Part shown: in pieces, positions 50,393 to 59,564 of the stretch
How the letters are laid out: each line of letters starts with the position of its first letter
How positions within the stretch are numbered: position 1 is the first letter of the stretch
NCBI RefSeq assembly: GCF_002257645.1
Contig: NZ_NQMO01000012.1
Coordinates: 1 to 64,000 of the forward strand
Length of the DNA: 64,000 nucleotides
Source of the DNA: Paenibacillus sp. XY044
GTDB taxonomy: Bacteria > Bacillota > Bacilli > Paenibacillales > Paenibacillaceae
Direction of reading: 5' to 3'
Translations under genes and position numbers: made by a program
The notes under the pieces: generated by a model
Told to the model about the DNA's origin: nothing
What the model saw: only the letters and a program-made list of their open reading frames with translations
Database searches by the model: none

Positions 50393-53343
50393 GGCTTAGC
50401 CTCCTCCCAGTTAAAAGGTTCGGTAATTTGCGGCACATGCAAGTTCCCCCCCGCTATGCCGAAGTTCCGCTGCCTGCGGTCCATCTCCCGCTGCAGCGAC
50501 AGGTTGGCCTCTTCCAGCGATTCGCTCGCCGGCATGCCGTCAAATACCGTCTTGTTCCAGGCAAAGTCCATCTCCCGGGCCAGGAAGTAGTATCCTGGAA
50601 CATTGGGCAGATTCGCCGCCCAGCGGGCCTGCTCCCGAATCGCTTTCAGGTCTTCGGACGGCCAGCTCAGCGACTTCATCGCCTCGACGTTGGCCGTATT
50701 CCAGCGGTACTCGATGCCGTAGTACGACTCCATATCCCCGGCGTACCTGGACTGGACATCCGCGGAAGTCCACCATTTCAGAAACTGCCAGGCCGCATCC
50801 TTTTTGTTGCTCTTCTTCATGATCATGGCCGTGGACAGGCCCTGCGGCGACCAGCGGGCCACTTGACCGTCCGGCTGCTTGATCCCCGGCAGGGGCGCGA
50901 CTTTCCAGTGCCCCGTGATCTCAGGCGCAGCCACCTGCAGCTGCACGTACGTGTTGAAGTCGGATATGCCGATCGGGATGTCCCCGTCGCGGAAATGCTG
51001 GAAGAAAGCCGGTATGTCGATCGGCAGGTTGTATTTGGTGTACAGCTGCGTCCACTGCTTGAACGCCTTTTGCCCCGAATCGCTGAACAGGCTGGACTTC
51101 AGCCCGTCGGGCGTATACGGCGATGCGCCGTTTTCAAGAAAGAGGGTGGCGAAGTCCGCCTTCGGAACGTTCATCGTCATGCCGTTCTCCTGCAGCGTCG
51201 GCAGGATGTCAAACACGTCGTCCCATGTATCCGGCGCCTTCAAACCCAAGCTCTCGAGAATATCCGAGCGGTAAAAAAGCAGTTGGAAGTTCTGCACCTC
51301 CGGCAGGCCGTAAGTGCCGCCGTTATAGGCCAGGGCTCTCGAAGCACCCGGGATGAACCGTTTCATGACATCGGCGAATCCCGGGTAAGAGGACAGATCC
51401 TGAACGGCATCCCGCATCGCATAATCGGCAGGCGTGGCTTCTGCCAGCCCGAGCGCCACGTCGGGCACGTCTCCGGCGGCATTGCCCAGTATCAGCATGT
51501 TGGGATTCGGCATGAGATTGATGTTGACCTGAATCCCCGTTTTCGGCGTAAAGTCCTGGCTCACCAGCTCCCGCAGCTCATCGACGTAATCGCGGCCGCG
51601 GCCGACCCAGATCTCCAGCGCCCCGTCCTTCTTCTCTCCGTCCAGGTCGTAGTCCATCGTAAAGGAACGGGCGAAGTCGGCGATGGAATACGGGATCCGG
51701 GAGAGCGCCGTAGGTTCTTTGAGTCCGGTTTTGGCGTCCGGCGTCCGTACCACGAAATAATCGAGCAGCAGCGGCTGCTGGGTCAGCGTGGACATCCAGG
51801 TGCCGATGTTGGCCTGAATCGTGGCGAAATCGTTCACCTTATTCGGAATGCTGTTGACGTCAGCCGCCATGATCTCCAGCATGCTCACCGCCGACGCGAT
51901 TGCTTGCGACAGGTCGGAGCTGCCTTCATTGACGCGGTTAATGTAGTCCCGGATCAGCTTCAGACGGTCGATCAAGGATTGAAGCGTTTTGCCCGCATTG
52001 GGGTCGTATTTATTCATATCCCAGGTGCGGCTGGCGTCCAGGTTGGCATCCGAGGCGCTTTTGCTGTAATTACCGGTGATGAGCCGGATATGGCGGTCGA
52101 AATCCGATATTTGCGCCAGGGTATCCTTCAGCGCGATCAGGATCGGCTGCATCGTGCTTGAATCGGCCGTCATTCGCATCGTGTGATTCCCTTGGTTCAG
52201 GTAAAATTGATAGGGCCTGCCTTCCGTGTCCGATATCGCCGAGATCTCGAACTCCTTGTGATATGCCAGACCGTAATGAAGCAGTTCCTTGAACGGGACT
52301 TTACCGTCAATTTCGATGGTCCGATAGGCTTTGAACCCCGGTCTGTAGTTTTGGAAATTTTTCAGATCGATGACGTACCAGCCGTCGGCCGGAACCTCGA
52401 AGCTCCACTCCACCCACTCGCCCGGCTGCTTCCAACGGTTCCCTCCGAGCACGTTATAAGTGATGCGTCCCTTGGGATCCGGTGAAATGTATGGCTCCGA
52501 CCAGCGGTCCGTCTGAATGGACAGACTCGACTTGCGCTGGAACTGCTCGGCTTCCGTCTGCTTAAACCAGCCCTCTCGGGCCTTCATGGCGGGCTGCTGT
52601 TTGACGTATTCCGTATAAGCCGCGATCGGCTGCTGGGTCTGGAAATAGAGGTCCCGGATCGCGACCGCCCCCCTCTCTCCGGTTAACCGGAGCGTGTGCT
52701 GCCCTGGCTCAAGGCGGTACAGAAGCGGCTGGGATGAAGCCGAATAATCGCTTGCCGCCTTGTCCGTCCATTCGGGGAGCTCGGTCTGCTGGGGACGTAC
52801 CTGCATCCCGATTTCGTTGACTTCGTACGGATATTTCGCGTCCTTCCACATCCGTTCCAGCTCGAAGCGCTCCGATTCCGCGAAGGGGAATTTTCCGTCG
52901 ATCATGGCCCCGCGGATGACGGAGCTTCCACCGCCCGGCAGCGCCTTATAGTCCAAATGGAGCTCATACCAACCGGCCTTCGGGACCGTAAAGGTCCACT
53001 CCACCCAGCCGGATTCGTTGTCCCAGCTCAGCATGCTTCGTCCGCTCTCGGCTTCCTTGGACAAGTCCGCATCGGTTGAGGCCGCCTTGTAATTCACCGG
53101 ATCGAGCCGAATGGCCACCTCATCCGCAGCGGCATATTCACCTTCCTGCCCTTTCATGAGCTGGGCGTAAGGAAGTTCACCTTCCTTGCTTGCCAGATCA
53201 AGCAGGTCGGCGGCGGTGACGCTGGTGGAGTAAACCACAGGCTCATCGGCCGACAACCAGCGGACGAGTCCGAACAGAAGTGCGGCAATGATCAGCAGCC
53301 TCAGGGAAATGCGCGCGATCCGGGGAAAGGTGGGTTTCTTCAT
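50389..53343 (-). CDS. 984-residue membrane-anchored binding protein with carbohydrate-binding-like modules
   Basis: An N-terminal uncleaved-looking membrane helix (ISLRLLIIAALLFGLVRWLS) is followed by two beta-sandwich modules, ~95-235 and ~290-410. Each carries the WVEW(T/S)F-V-GWY-L motif (SGWVEWTFTVPKAGWYELHL; GEWVEWSFEVPADGWYVIDL). A helical region (~415-555) follows, then a family 1 solute-binding domain from ~575 to the end (GALEIWVGRGRDYVDELREL, VPDVALGLAEATPADYAMRD, YGLPEVQNFQLLFYRSDILE). Normal binding proteins are about half this length and lipid-anchored. ATG 53343 overlaps the ATPase stop. The fusion could hold polymer chains next to the transporter. Confidence 0.88.
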   Translation of the reverse strand: MKKPTFPRIARISLRLLIIAALLFGLVRWLSADEPVVYSTSVTAADLLDLASKEGELPYAQLMKGQEGEYAAADEVAIRLDPVNYKAASTDADLSKEAESGRSMLSWDNESGWVEWTFTVPKAGWYELHLDYKALPGGGSSVIRGAMIDGKFPFAESERFELERMWKDAKYPYEVNEIGMQVRPQQTELPEWTDKAASDYSASSQPLLYRLEPGQHTLRLTGERGAVAIRDLYFQTQQPIAAYTEYVKQQPAMKAREGWFKQTEAEQFQRKSSLSIQTDRWSEPYISPDPKGRITYNVLGGNRWKQPGEWVEWSFEVPADGWYVIDLKNFQNYRPGFKAYRTIEIDGKVPFKELLHYGLAYHKEFEISAISDTEGRPYQFYLNQGNHTMRMTADSSTMQPILIALKDTLAQISDFDRHIRLITGNYSKSASDANLDASRTWDMNKYDPNAGKTLQSLIDRLKLIRDYINRVNEGSSDLSQAIASAVSMLEIMAADVNSIPNKVNDFATIQANIGTWMSTLTQQPLLLDYFVVRTPDAKTGLKEPTALSRIPYSIADFARSFTMDYDLDGEKKDGALEIWVGRGRDYVDELRELVSQDFTPKTGIQVNINLMPNPNMLILGNAAGDVPDVALGLAEATPADYAMRDAVQDLSSYPGFADVMKRFIPGASRALAYNGGTYGLPEVQNFQLLFYRSDILESLGLKAPDTWDDVFDILPTLQENGMTMNVPKADFATLFLENGASPYTPDGLKSSLFSDSGQKAFKQWTQLYTKYNLPIDIPAFFQHFRDGDIPIGISDFNTYVQLQVAAPEITGHWKVAPLPGIKQPDGQVARWSPQGLSTAMIMKKSNKKDAAWQFLKWWTSADVQSRYAGDMESYYGIEYRWNTANVEAMKSLSWPSEDLKAIREQARWAANLPNVPGYYFLAREMDFAWNKTVFDGMPASESLEEANLSLQREMDRRQRNFGIAGGNLHVPQITEPFNWEEAKP

Positions 53344-54458
53344 GCCTCACCTCTCCCTACCGATTCCTCCGTACTCTCATCAAAAAAGTGGATTTTGTGC
53401 ATCTGCATGCCTACGGAGACCACGTCCCCGGCCGTGTACGTCTGCTCAGGATCGGTACGGGCGATCAGTTGAAAGGTACCGATTTGCACGTAAACATAGG
53501 AATCCGCGCCGGTGGCTTCGGTCATTTGCACAAGTCCGGTAACGAAACCGGCCTCCTCCAAGCTGCCGCGCTTCAGGATCACGTGTTCCGGCCGCACGCC
53601 CAATATGACGCTGCGAACGGTTTTCGGAGCCCGCTCAACATTTCTGCCGAAAGCCTCAGGCAGGAGCAGCCTCATCCGTTTGTTGGAAAAATAGTAGTCT
53701 TCGTCGTTTTTCTCGATCGTGCCGTTCAAAAAGTTCATCTGGGGCGAACCGATAAATCCGGCGACAAACACATTGGCCGGTTCGTCATACAGCGTGCGCG
53801 GTGCGGCCACCTGCTGGATGACTCCGTCCTTCATCACCACGATGCGGGTGCCCATCGTCATCGCTTCCACCTGGTCGTGGGTGACATATACCGTCGTCCG
53901 CTTCAGGTCGCTCTGCAGCTTGATCAGCTCCGCCCGGGTCTGGGCGCGCAGCTTGGCATCGAGATTGGACAGCGGTTCGTCCATCAGAAACACCTGGGGC
54001 TCGCGGGCAATCGCTCTGCCGAGCGCAACCCGCTGCTTCTGGCCGCCGGACAGCTGACTCGGCTTGCGGTCCAGCAGATGGGCGATTTCCAGGATGGACG
54101 CCACCCGCTTCACGCGCACATCGATCTCATGCTTCGCCGTCTTGCGGAGCTTGAGGCCAAGGGCGATATTTTCGTAAACGGACAGATTGGGATACAAGGC
54201 ATAATTCTGAAAAACCATCGCGATATCGCGATCCTTGGGGGAGACGTAATTGATGAACCTGCCGTCCAAGTAAAGCTCGCCGCTGCTGATCTCCTCAAGT
54301 CCCGCAAGCATGCGCAGCGTCGTCGATTTGCCGCAGCCGGAGGGACCGACCAGGACAAGAAACTCTCCTTCTTCGATGGACAAATGGAAGTCGTTCACGG
54401 CGGGGCGGGATTCGCCCTTGTACCGTTTGAATACATGATTAAATGTGATGCTTCCCAC
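53340..54458 (-). CDS. MsmX/UgpC-type ABC transporter ATPase
   Basis: 372 residues. Walker A GPSGCGKST, Q-loop MVFQNYALYPNLSV, signature LSGGQKQRVALGRAI, Walker B VFLMDEPLSNLDAK and H-loop THDQVEAM. The MalK-type C-terminal domain has GVRPEHVILKRG. GTG 54458 is preferred (GAGGTG 6 nt upstream) over GTG 54467. It is the first gene of the operon and the only ATPase gene between 21.7 kb and the right edge, so it likely energises both permease pairs here and perhaps the LplABC-type importer. Confidence 0.93.
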   Translation of the reverse strand: MGSITFNHVFKRYKGESRPAVNDFHLSIEEGEFLVLVGPSGCGKSTTLRMLAGLEEISSGELYLDGRFINYVSPKDRDIAMVFQNYALYPNLSVYENIALGLKLRKTAKHEIDVRVKRVASILEIAHLLDRKPSQLSGGQKQRVALGRAIAREPQVFLMDEPLSNLDAKLRAQTRAELIKLQSDLKRTTVYVTHDQVEAMTMGTRIVVMKDGVIQQVAAPRTLYDEPANVFVAGFIGSPQMNFLNGTIEKNDEDYYFSNKRMRLLLPEAFGRNVERAPKTVRSVILGVRPEHVILKRGSLEEAGFVTGLVQMTEATGADSYVYVQIGTFQLIARTDPEQTYTAGDVVSVGMQMHKIHFFDESTEESVGRGEA

Positions 54459-54633
54459 CGTTCTCACCTCACGCTATCTAACTGCCGTTTCTACCTTAAT
54501 GGTAGCGCATTCATAACAGGGCCAAAATGAGGTGAAATTAATGTTTGCAGTCCATTTTTAACGTGTCCTGCTTTTGCAGCGCTGCTGGCCCTGCATTTGC
54601 CGGATGCCGGAATCGCCGCAATCTCCCAAGACA

Positions 54634-54681
54634 CAAAAAAGCCTGTGCACGATCGCTCGAAAGCGATGCTATGCACAGGCA
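54634..54681 (-). terminator. Intrinsic terminator after the beta-helix gene and SLH remnant
   Basis: GCCTGTGCA and TGCACAGGC pair, with an inner ATCGCT/AGCGAT stem. On the minus strand six T residues follow. Confidence 0.88.
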
Positions 54682-54698
54682 TGTCATGCTGGCTTGCC

Positions 54699-54955
54699 CT
54701 AAGGCAGCAAATTGTACAAGCGATATATGAGAACCGCCGTTTCCGCCCGCGTGATCGGTTCTTCCGGATTGAACTTGCCATCGTCACCTTGCAACAACTT
54801 CGCATTTCACTGCACGAACAGCGTTTTCATTCCGTCTTTGCCCGCCTGAATGCCGCCGAATGCCTAATCAGCCTCCGTGCTGCCCAGGCGGACGCTCACC
54901 AGCTTGGACGTTTGATCCAATGCCGGCGATAACGTCAAGGCATGCTGTCCGGATT
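54699..54955 (-). pseudogene. Remnant of a C-terminal region ending in an SLH motif
   Basis: Read on the minus strand in a frame shifted from the large gene upstream, the sequence gives TLSPALDQTSKLVSVRLG, a stop, FGGIQAGKDGMKTLFVQ, a second stop, then GDDGKFNPEEPITRAETAVL and a final stop at 54699. The last piece is a typical S-layer-homology (SLH) motif. Two stops and the lack of a start show it is not functional. The remnant overlaps the end of the 1465-residue gene and precedes its terminator, so that protein probably once ended in SLH anchors. Confidence 0.7.
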
Positions 54956-57900
54956 CGAGCCTCCGCCGGGTGTCCCGCTCCCTGCTGAACCGGAGCCGGC
55001 GCCAGAACCGGATTTCCCTCTTCCGTTCGATCCCGGTCCTCCCGGATGCTCCTCTCCGCGCGGAACCGTCCCAAGCTTCGAACCAATGGCAGCGAGCCGA
55101 GCCTGCAAGGATGTCTTCAGCCCGCTATCCGGCAGGAGAAGCACGAAATTGGCAGCAGCATCGACGGTGCTGACCTCTTTCTTTTGCATGGCCGACTTCA
55201 CGCTGGCTTGGGCGGATTTCTCCAGCAACTTCACATAATCGTCCTGGAGGAGGTACAGATTGCCGAACAATCCGGCATCCTTGCTGGCGCCGATACCTCC
55301 GTTAAACTCCATGAATCCGGATCGGCCTTCCCCGTCATTTTCGTTGACGAGCAGCGCAAGCCCTATCGGTTTATCGGGGTGGAAGTTGTACCCGGCGCCG
55401 TGAAGCGCCTCAAACGGAAGGGTCAGCTCATAATGCGTCACCTTGGCCGTTTTGTCGCGGGTAATGACCGCCTGGACAGATTCCAGCGGGCCCGGCGTTA
55501 TCCCGTCCGGAGCACGCCATCTCCACTTCTGCACGCTGCCGTCCTCGTTCAGCGCAAAACCGAGCTCGTTCACCTGGCGGCTGGCCCCGCCGTCTTCCTT
55601 CGCCAGATCGATGCCGACCTGCAGGCTGTCGCCCTGCCATATATCGCCGTTTGTATACGTCTGGCTATGGACGTTGTCCTTGACGTCTACGTTGACATAT
55701 AAATGGGTATCATCCCATGTGACCTTGGAGGTAAGTCCGAGATCATTGGCACCTCCCCAGCTTCCGCCAACGCTGTAATAATGCTCCGGACCGGACACTT
55801 CAATCGAAGGCGCATGCTCCGGAGCCTTGCTCCGCGACGCAAAGGACTGGGACAGTTTGAGCGAGGCTTCATAACTCTCCCCATTGTCCAGCGTAATCCT
55901 GAATTTCAGGGAATCGGCTGATAAGTAAGGGATGGCAACGCTGCGTGTTTCCCCCTTCTTCAGATTTTCAAAACGGATCGGCTTCAGCGATTCCTTATAC
56001 ATGACGGGATTGACCCATTCGATCTGTCCCTTCAGCGTTCCATCTCCGGCCGCATTGGTCATCGACAGCACCGTACCTGTATCTTCCGGGTGTGAAGGAT
56101 CGAAAGGCGCCTTCTCCAGCTTCAGCGTAACAGGATAGAGGTTGCTCCCCGACACTTTGCCTGGGGCATCGTTCTGAATTTGAAGCCCCCCGCTGGCCAG
56201 GTTGTTGGAAACGATCATCTTATCAATTTCCGGCCCGGCATACACATGGGTCGTTTGAGACTGCTGGAAGTAGGAATCGTACAGTCCGACGTCGCCGCCG
56301 ACGGCGTTAATGCCGATGTCGCCGACCTTGGTAAAGTTGGCCTGCTGAATCCGCACAGTGCCCCCGAAGATGTCGAAGGAACGGTTCGTATCTCCCCACA
56401 TCGAAGAGTTGAAAAACACCGCATTGGAGCCGAAGTCTTTGCCGACCTCAACATAGACTTTATCGGTGGTGCTGATCGAGACCAGCTCCGTGTTAATAAA
56501 CTTGAGTCCCGCCTTGTCCGCGCCTTCTAGCACGGCTCCTTTTTTGCTTCCGTCCGTGCCGTGGCCGATGACGACGGCCTCAGGCCCCTGCCCATCCTGT
56601 CCTTCGAAATGGATACCGAACTTCGAACCGAAGACGAACGTGTTAAAAATAGTCTCCTGCTTCACGTTGCCGATGCGAAAAGCATCCAGATGGTCCTTCT
56701 GATAGTTCCAGACCATGTCGGAATCTGCGCTGGTGGAAGGATGGTTCGGGTAATTGCTGCGCCCGTAATAATGCGGATTGAATTGGACGTTCCGCAAATA
56801 TCCGCCCTGCGCACCTCCGCCCAGGTAAATCCCTTCCTTCAGCGGGGAACCTGCCACGTAATCGATGTAATGCCCGCTCGTATCGTATGTTCCAAAATCG
56901 ACGGCCTGGTATGGATTGACCAGTGTCGTATCGATCAGGTAGACGTCCCTGCCCTGGCCTTGAACGGTCCATGGGTACGGCTTGACCGGGTTCGCTTCGG
57001 TCCACGTTTGATGGTCGTAATATACGGATATTCCGCGAAGGCCCGCCGACGCTTTTAATTGGATCAACGCCGGGGCGTCGGGTTCATTTTGCCCGTAGTT
57101 CGTAAAAATGACCGTGCCGCCGCCAATGGTATGGTGCGGAACATCAAAATTGCCGCGCAATTCTACGCCGGTCGGCACGACAAGCGGCTGATCGACCCGG
57201 TAGATTCCGGCCGGCATATACACCGTGCCGCCGCCGGCTTCCCCGGCATCATGCAGCGCCTGCTGGATCGCCTGGGAGGCATCCTCATTCCCGGAGGAAT
57301 CGGCGGAGTAGGGCTCATTCACCACGTTAAACAACCCTCGTGCCGCAGGTTTGGGTTGATGTGCAATATCCACGGAAAGCACATCAGGAAGGCTGTCCAG
57401 GACATACTTATCGTCTTGGCGGATGTTCATGTCCGTCGATTTGCTCTGATTCGTTACGGACAGCTTGCCGTCGTATCCCGAGTTGATGGAATTTACCGTT
57501 CCGATGTTCCCCTCAAGCAGGAGATGACGATCGGGTTTGGCGAAGCTGGAAGCCCCTAGAATCAACGATCCGCCGCGAGCGACGATCGCATAGTCTTCGC
57601 TGCCGTCCCCCCAGTTTTCGAACGTGCTGTTCTCGAAGGATAAGGTGCCGCTGCCCTCGTTCAGGACCGCCTGATCAGGATGTCCGCCCACCTTGACGCC
57701 GTTAAACTGAACAATGGAGTTGAAGCCTTGTGTCGCATAAATGGCAACCGGGTGCTGCCCTACGCCAGCTTCGAACCGGCTGTCCGTAATGAGCAGGCCG
57801 TAATTGTTGACGCCCTCAATCTTAAGCGCGACATGGCAATCCTCTACCTGGATCTTGTACAGCTGCGCATTGGCGGATTCAAGACTGCCGGTTCTTGTCG

Positions 57901-59332
57901 TCATCCGCATGCCCGTTTCATATCCGGAAATATGGATGTCCGACATGTATTCCCAGTCGGAGCGGCCCATCACGATGCCCTCGGCATGACCCGTCATGTA
58001 ATCATGCAGTTCGCCGCGATCGGGCGAACCCTCGAGGCCTGAGCCGGACCAGAGATCCGGGGACAGATGAATCCCCTCCAACCGTCCGATATCCGTCGTA
58101 TAATCGAGAAAGATGCCTGTCTTCAGCGTGGTACCGTAGAGATTCTTGACGTAATGCAGCTCGTTCCAGTCCGGTCCGATCTTGATCCCCTGATAGGCGT
58201 TGACCAGCGTGACGTTCTTGACGGTCGCGCTATCGCCGGGAAGCTGTTCGATCGTCCACGGATAAGGGACCGGATTGGATGCACTCTGTTCCGGGTACCA
58301 GATCGACAGGTTCGTCACGCCGCTGGAAGGCTGCAGCTTGATGAGGCTCGTGCCCGCCTCCTGTCCCTTGCCGGTATAGACGGCAAGAACGGTGCCTAGA
58401 ACCCTGCCGCCCTCCGCTTCCGGATTCGCCCAATCGCCGCGGAGCGTGACCCCCGTCGGGACGACGAGCTCGCTTGTCAGCCTGTACGTGCCTGAAGGCA
58501 CGAACACGACGCCTCCACCTTGGCCCCCCGCATCAGCCAGCGCCTCCTGGAAGGCGCGGGTGTCATCCGTGCTTCCATCCCCTTTGGCCCCATAATCCTT
58601 CACGCTGCGGTCAGCGATGACGATATCATCCGTCGGATATGCCGTATCATAGACCTTGGTTTCGTGGGTCCCCGACGATTCACGGGGCTGCTTCGTCACG
58701 GTCACCTTCGCCAAATACAGCTCGGGATTCGGCGATTGTGCCCCGCCGCCAGTGACGCCGATCCGGAAATCCGCACCGTTCGTGCGGTTCTCAAAGCGCG
58801 CGTCGCTCAGCTTGAAGGTATGCTCCTTCCAAGTCCCCGAATCTTCGTACGTAAACAGCGGAGCGTCTTTAAAAGCAGATTGCTTGGAATCATATTGAAG
58901 GACCATGTCCCCATTGCCGCTGTCATAATATTCGGCCGTTACCAAAACGTCCTGGTTGCTAAGATCGCTTGCGAAGTCGTCATCCACATTGAAATAAAAA
59001 TAGAGGATGTTATCTCCCGGCTGATTCGGATTGACCTCTTGGTTGGTCTTCCAGTACGTTTTACCGTCCTTTTCGCCCACCTGCAGCCCTTCCTCCGGGC
59101 CGTCCCCCGGACGGGCGGTCATGCCTTGTCCATCCGGCGTTTCTCCGAGCGCAATGTATACGGAATCGGTTACCGTTACCGGGGCGGATGGCGGAAGCTG
59201 ACTGCCGTCCGCCGCATCTTCGTCATCGGCGGCGGCCCTTAGCGGAGCAGGAACCATCCAGAATAAGGTGACGACCATCACGACGACGGTCATCTGCGCA
59301 ATAAAGCGCCTAAAGCTCAAACGGTTGTTCAC
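54935..59332 (-). CDS. Secreted 1465-residue tandem beta-helix (pectate-lyase-3-like) protein with CBM9-like domain
   Basis: The signal peptide is near the N-terminus (FIAQMTVVVMVVTLFWMV). An N-terminal beta-sandwich is at ~45-215. Two parallel-beta-helix domains each start with the same layout: VKDYGAKGDGSTDDTRAFQE...FVPSGTYRLTSELVVPTGVT, and SGNEDASQAIQQALHDAGEA...YMPAGIYRVDQPLVVPTGVE. A CBM9/DOMON-like domain follows (TWDDTHLYVNVDVKDNVHSQ) at ~1190-1390, then a Gly/Ser/Pro-rich tail. GTG 59332 follows GGGAGG. Paired beta-helices recall GH55-type enzymes. The abrupt Ser-Gly tail and the SLH remnant just downstream suggest loss of a cell-wall anchor. Substrate unknown. Confidence 0.85.
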   Translation of the reverse strand: MNNRLSFRRFIAQMTVVVMVVTLFWMVPAPLRAAADDEDAADGSQLPPSAPVTVTDSVYIALGETPDGQGMTARPGDGPEEGLQVGEKDGKTYWKTNQEVNPNQPGDNILYFYFNVDDDFASDLSNQDVLVTAEYYDSGNGDMVLQYDSKQSAFKDAPLFTYEDSGTWKEHTFKLSDARFENRTNGADFRIGVTGGGAQSPNPELYLAKVTVTKQPRESSGTHETKVYDTAYPTDDIVIADRSVKDYGAKGDGSTDDTRAFQEALADAGGQGGGVVFVPSGTYRLTSELVVPTGVTLRGDWANPEAEGGRVLGTVLAVYTGKGQEAGTSLIKLQPSSGVTNLSIWYPEQSASNPVPYPWTIEQLPGDSATVKNVTLVNAYQGIKIGPDWNELHYVKNLYGTTLKTGIFLDYTTDIGRLEGIHLSPDLWSGSGLEGSPDRGELHDYMTGHAEGIVMGRSDWEYMSDIHISGYETGMRMTTRTGSLESANAQLYKIQVEDCHVALKIEGVNNYGLLITDSRFEAGVGQHPVAIYATQGFNSIVQFNGVKVGGHPDQAVLNEGSGTLSFENSTFENWGDGSEDYAIVARGGSLILGASSFAKPDRHLLLEGNIGTVNSINSGYDGKLSVTNQSKSTDMNIRQDDKYVLDSLPDVLSVDIAHQPKPAARGLFNVVNEPYSADSSGNEDASQAIQQALHDAGEAGGGTVYMPAGIYRVDQPLVVPTGVELRGNFDVPHHTIGGGTVIFTNYGQNEPDAPALIQLKASAGLRGISVYYDHQTWTEANPVKPYPWTVQGQGRDVYLIDTTLVNPYQAVDFGTYDTSGHYIDYVAGSPLKEGIYLGGGAQGGYLRNVQFNPHYYGRSNYPNHPSTSADSDMVWNYQKDHLDAFRIGNVKQETIFNTFVFGSKFGIHFEGQDGQGPEAVVIGHGTDGSKKGAVLEGADKAGLKFINTELVSISTTDKVYVEVGKDFGSNAVFFNSSMWGDTNRSFDIFGGTVRIQQANFTKVGDIGINAVGGDVGLYDSYFQQSQTTHVYAGPEIDKMIVSNNLASGGLQIQNDAPGKVSGSNLYPVTLKLEKAPFDPSHPEDTGTVLSMTNAAGDGTLKGQIEWVNPVMYKESLKPIRFENLKKGETRSVAIPYLSADSLKFRITLDNGESYEASLKLSQSFASRSKAPEHAPSIEVSGPEHYYSVGGSWGGANDLGLTSKVTWDDTHLYVNVDVKDNVHSQTYTNGDIWQGDSLQVGIDLAKEDGGASRQVNELGFALNEDGSVQKWRWRAPDGITPGPLESVQAVITRDKTAKVTHYELTLPFEALHGAGYNFHPDKPIGLALLVNENDGEGRSGFMEFNGGIGASKDAGLFGNLYLLQDDYVKLLEKSAQASVKSAMQKKEVSTVDAAANFVLLLPDSGLKTSLQARLAAIGSKLGTVPRGEEHPGGPGSNGRGKSGSGAGSGSAGSGTPGGGSNPDSMP

Positions 59333-59405
59333 GATTATACCTCCCATGCTTGATTCGCTTATCAAGCTGCACGAAAGCAACGCTGCTTCGCTGTGGGATC
59401 ATGGT

Positions 59406-59419
59406 TGTATTCGCTTTCA
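59406..59419. promoter_or_regulatory. Weak cre-like site upstream of the beta-helix gene
   Basis: The minus strand reads TGAAAGCGAATACA, 12 of 14 cre positions, 74 nt upstream of GTG 59332. No clear -35/-10 pair was found beside it. The rest of the 59333-59564 gap holds a nine-C tract (59506-59514) and no gene. Confidence 0.3.
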
Positions 59420-59564
59420 ATTTGCAGCAAAAAAAGAGCGGCCGTTCATTTGAAGCTGCAATCCAGACCTTTCACTCATGCCTTGCCTCATTAAAGATGG
59501 CACATCCCCCCCCCTTTCCCGCAGGCGACTTGCTTCATCTATGAAACCTGAAGGGAAACCGGCC

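Noticed and set aside
50428..52161. 577-codon plus-strand open frame over the 984-residue binding protein
   Set aside because: Arg/His-rich antisense shadow without a start region or family features.
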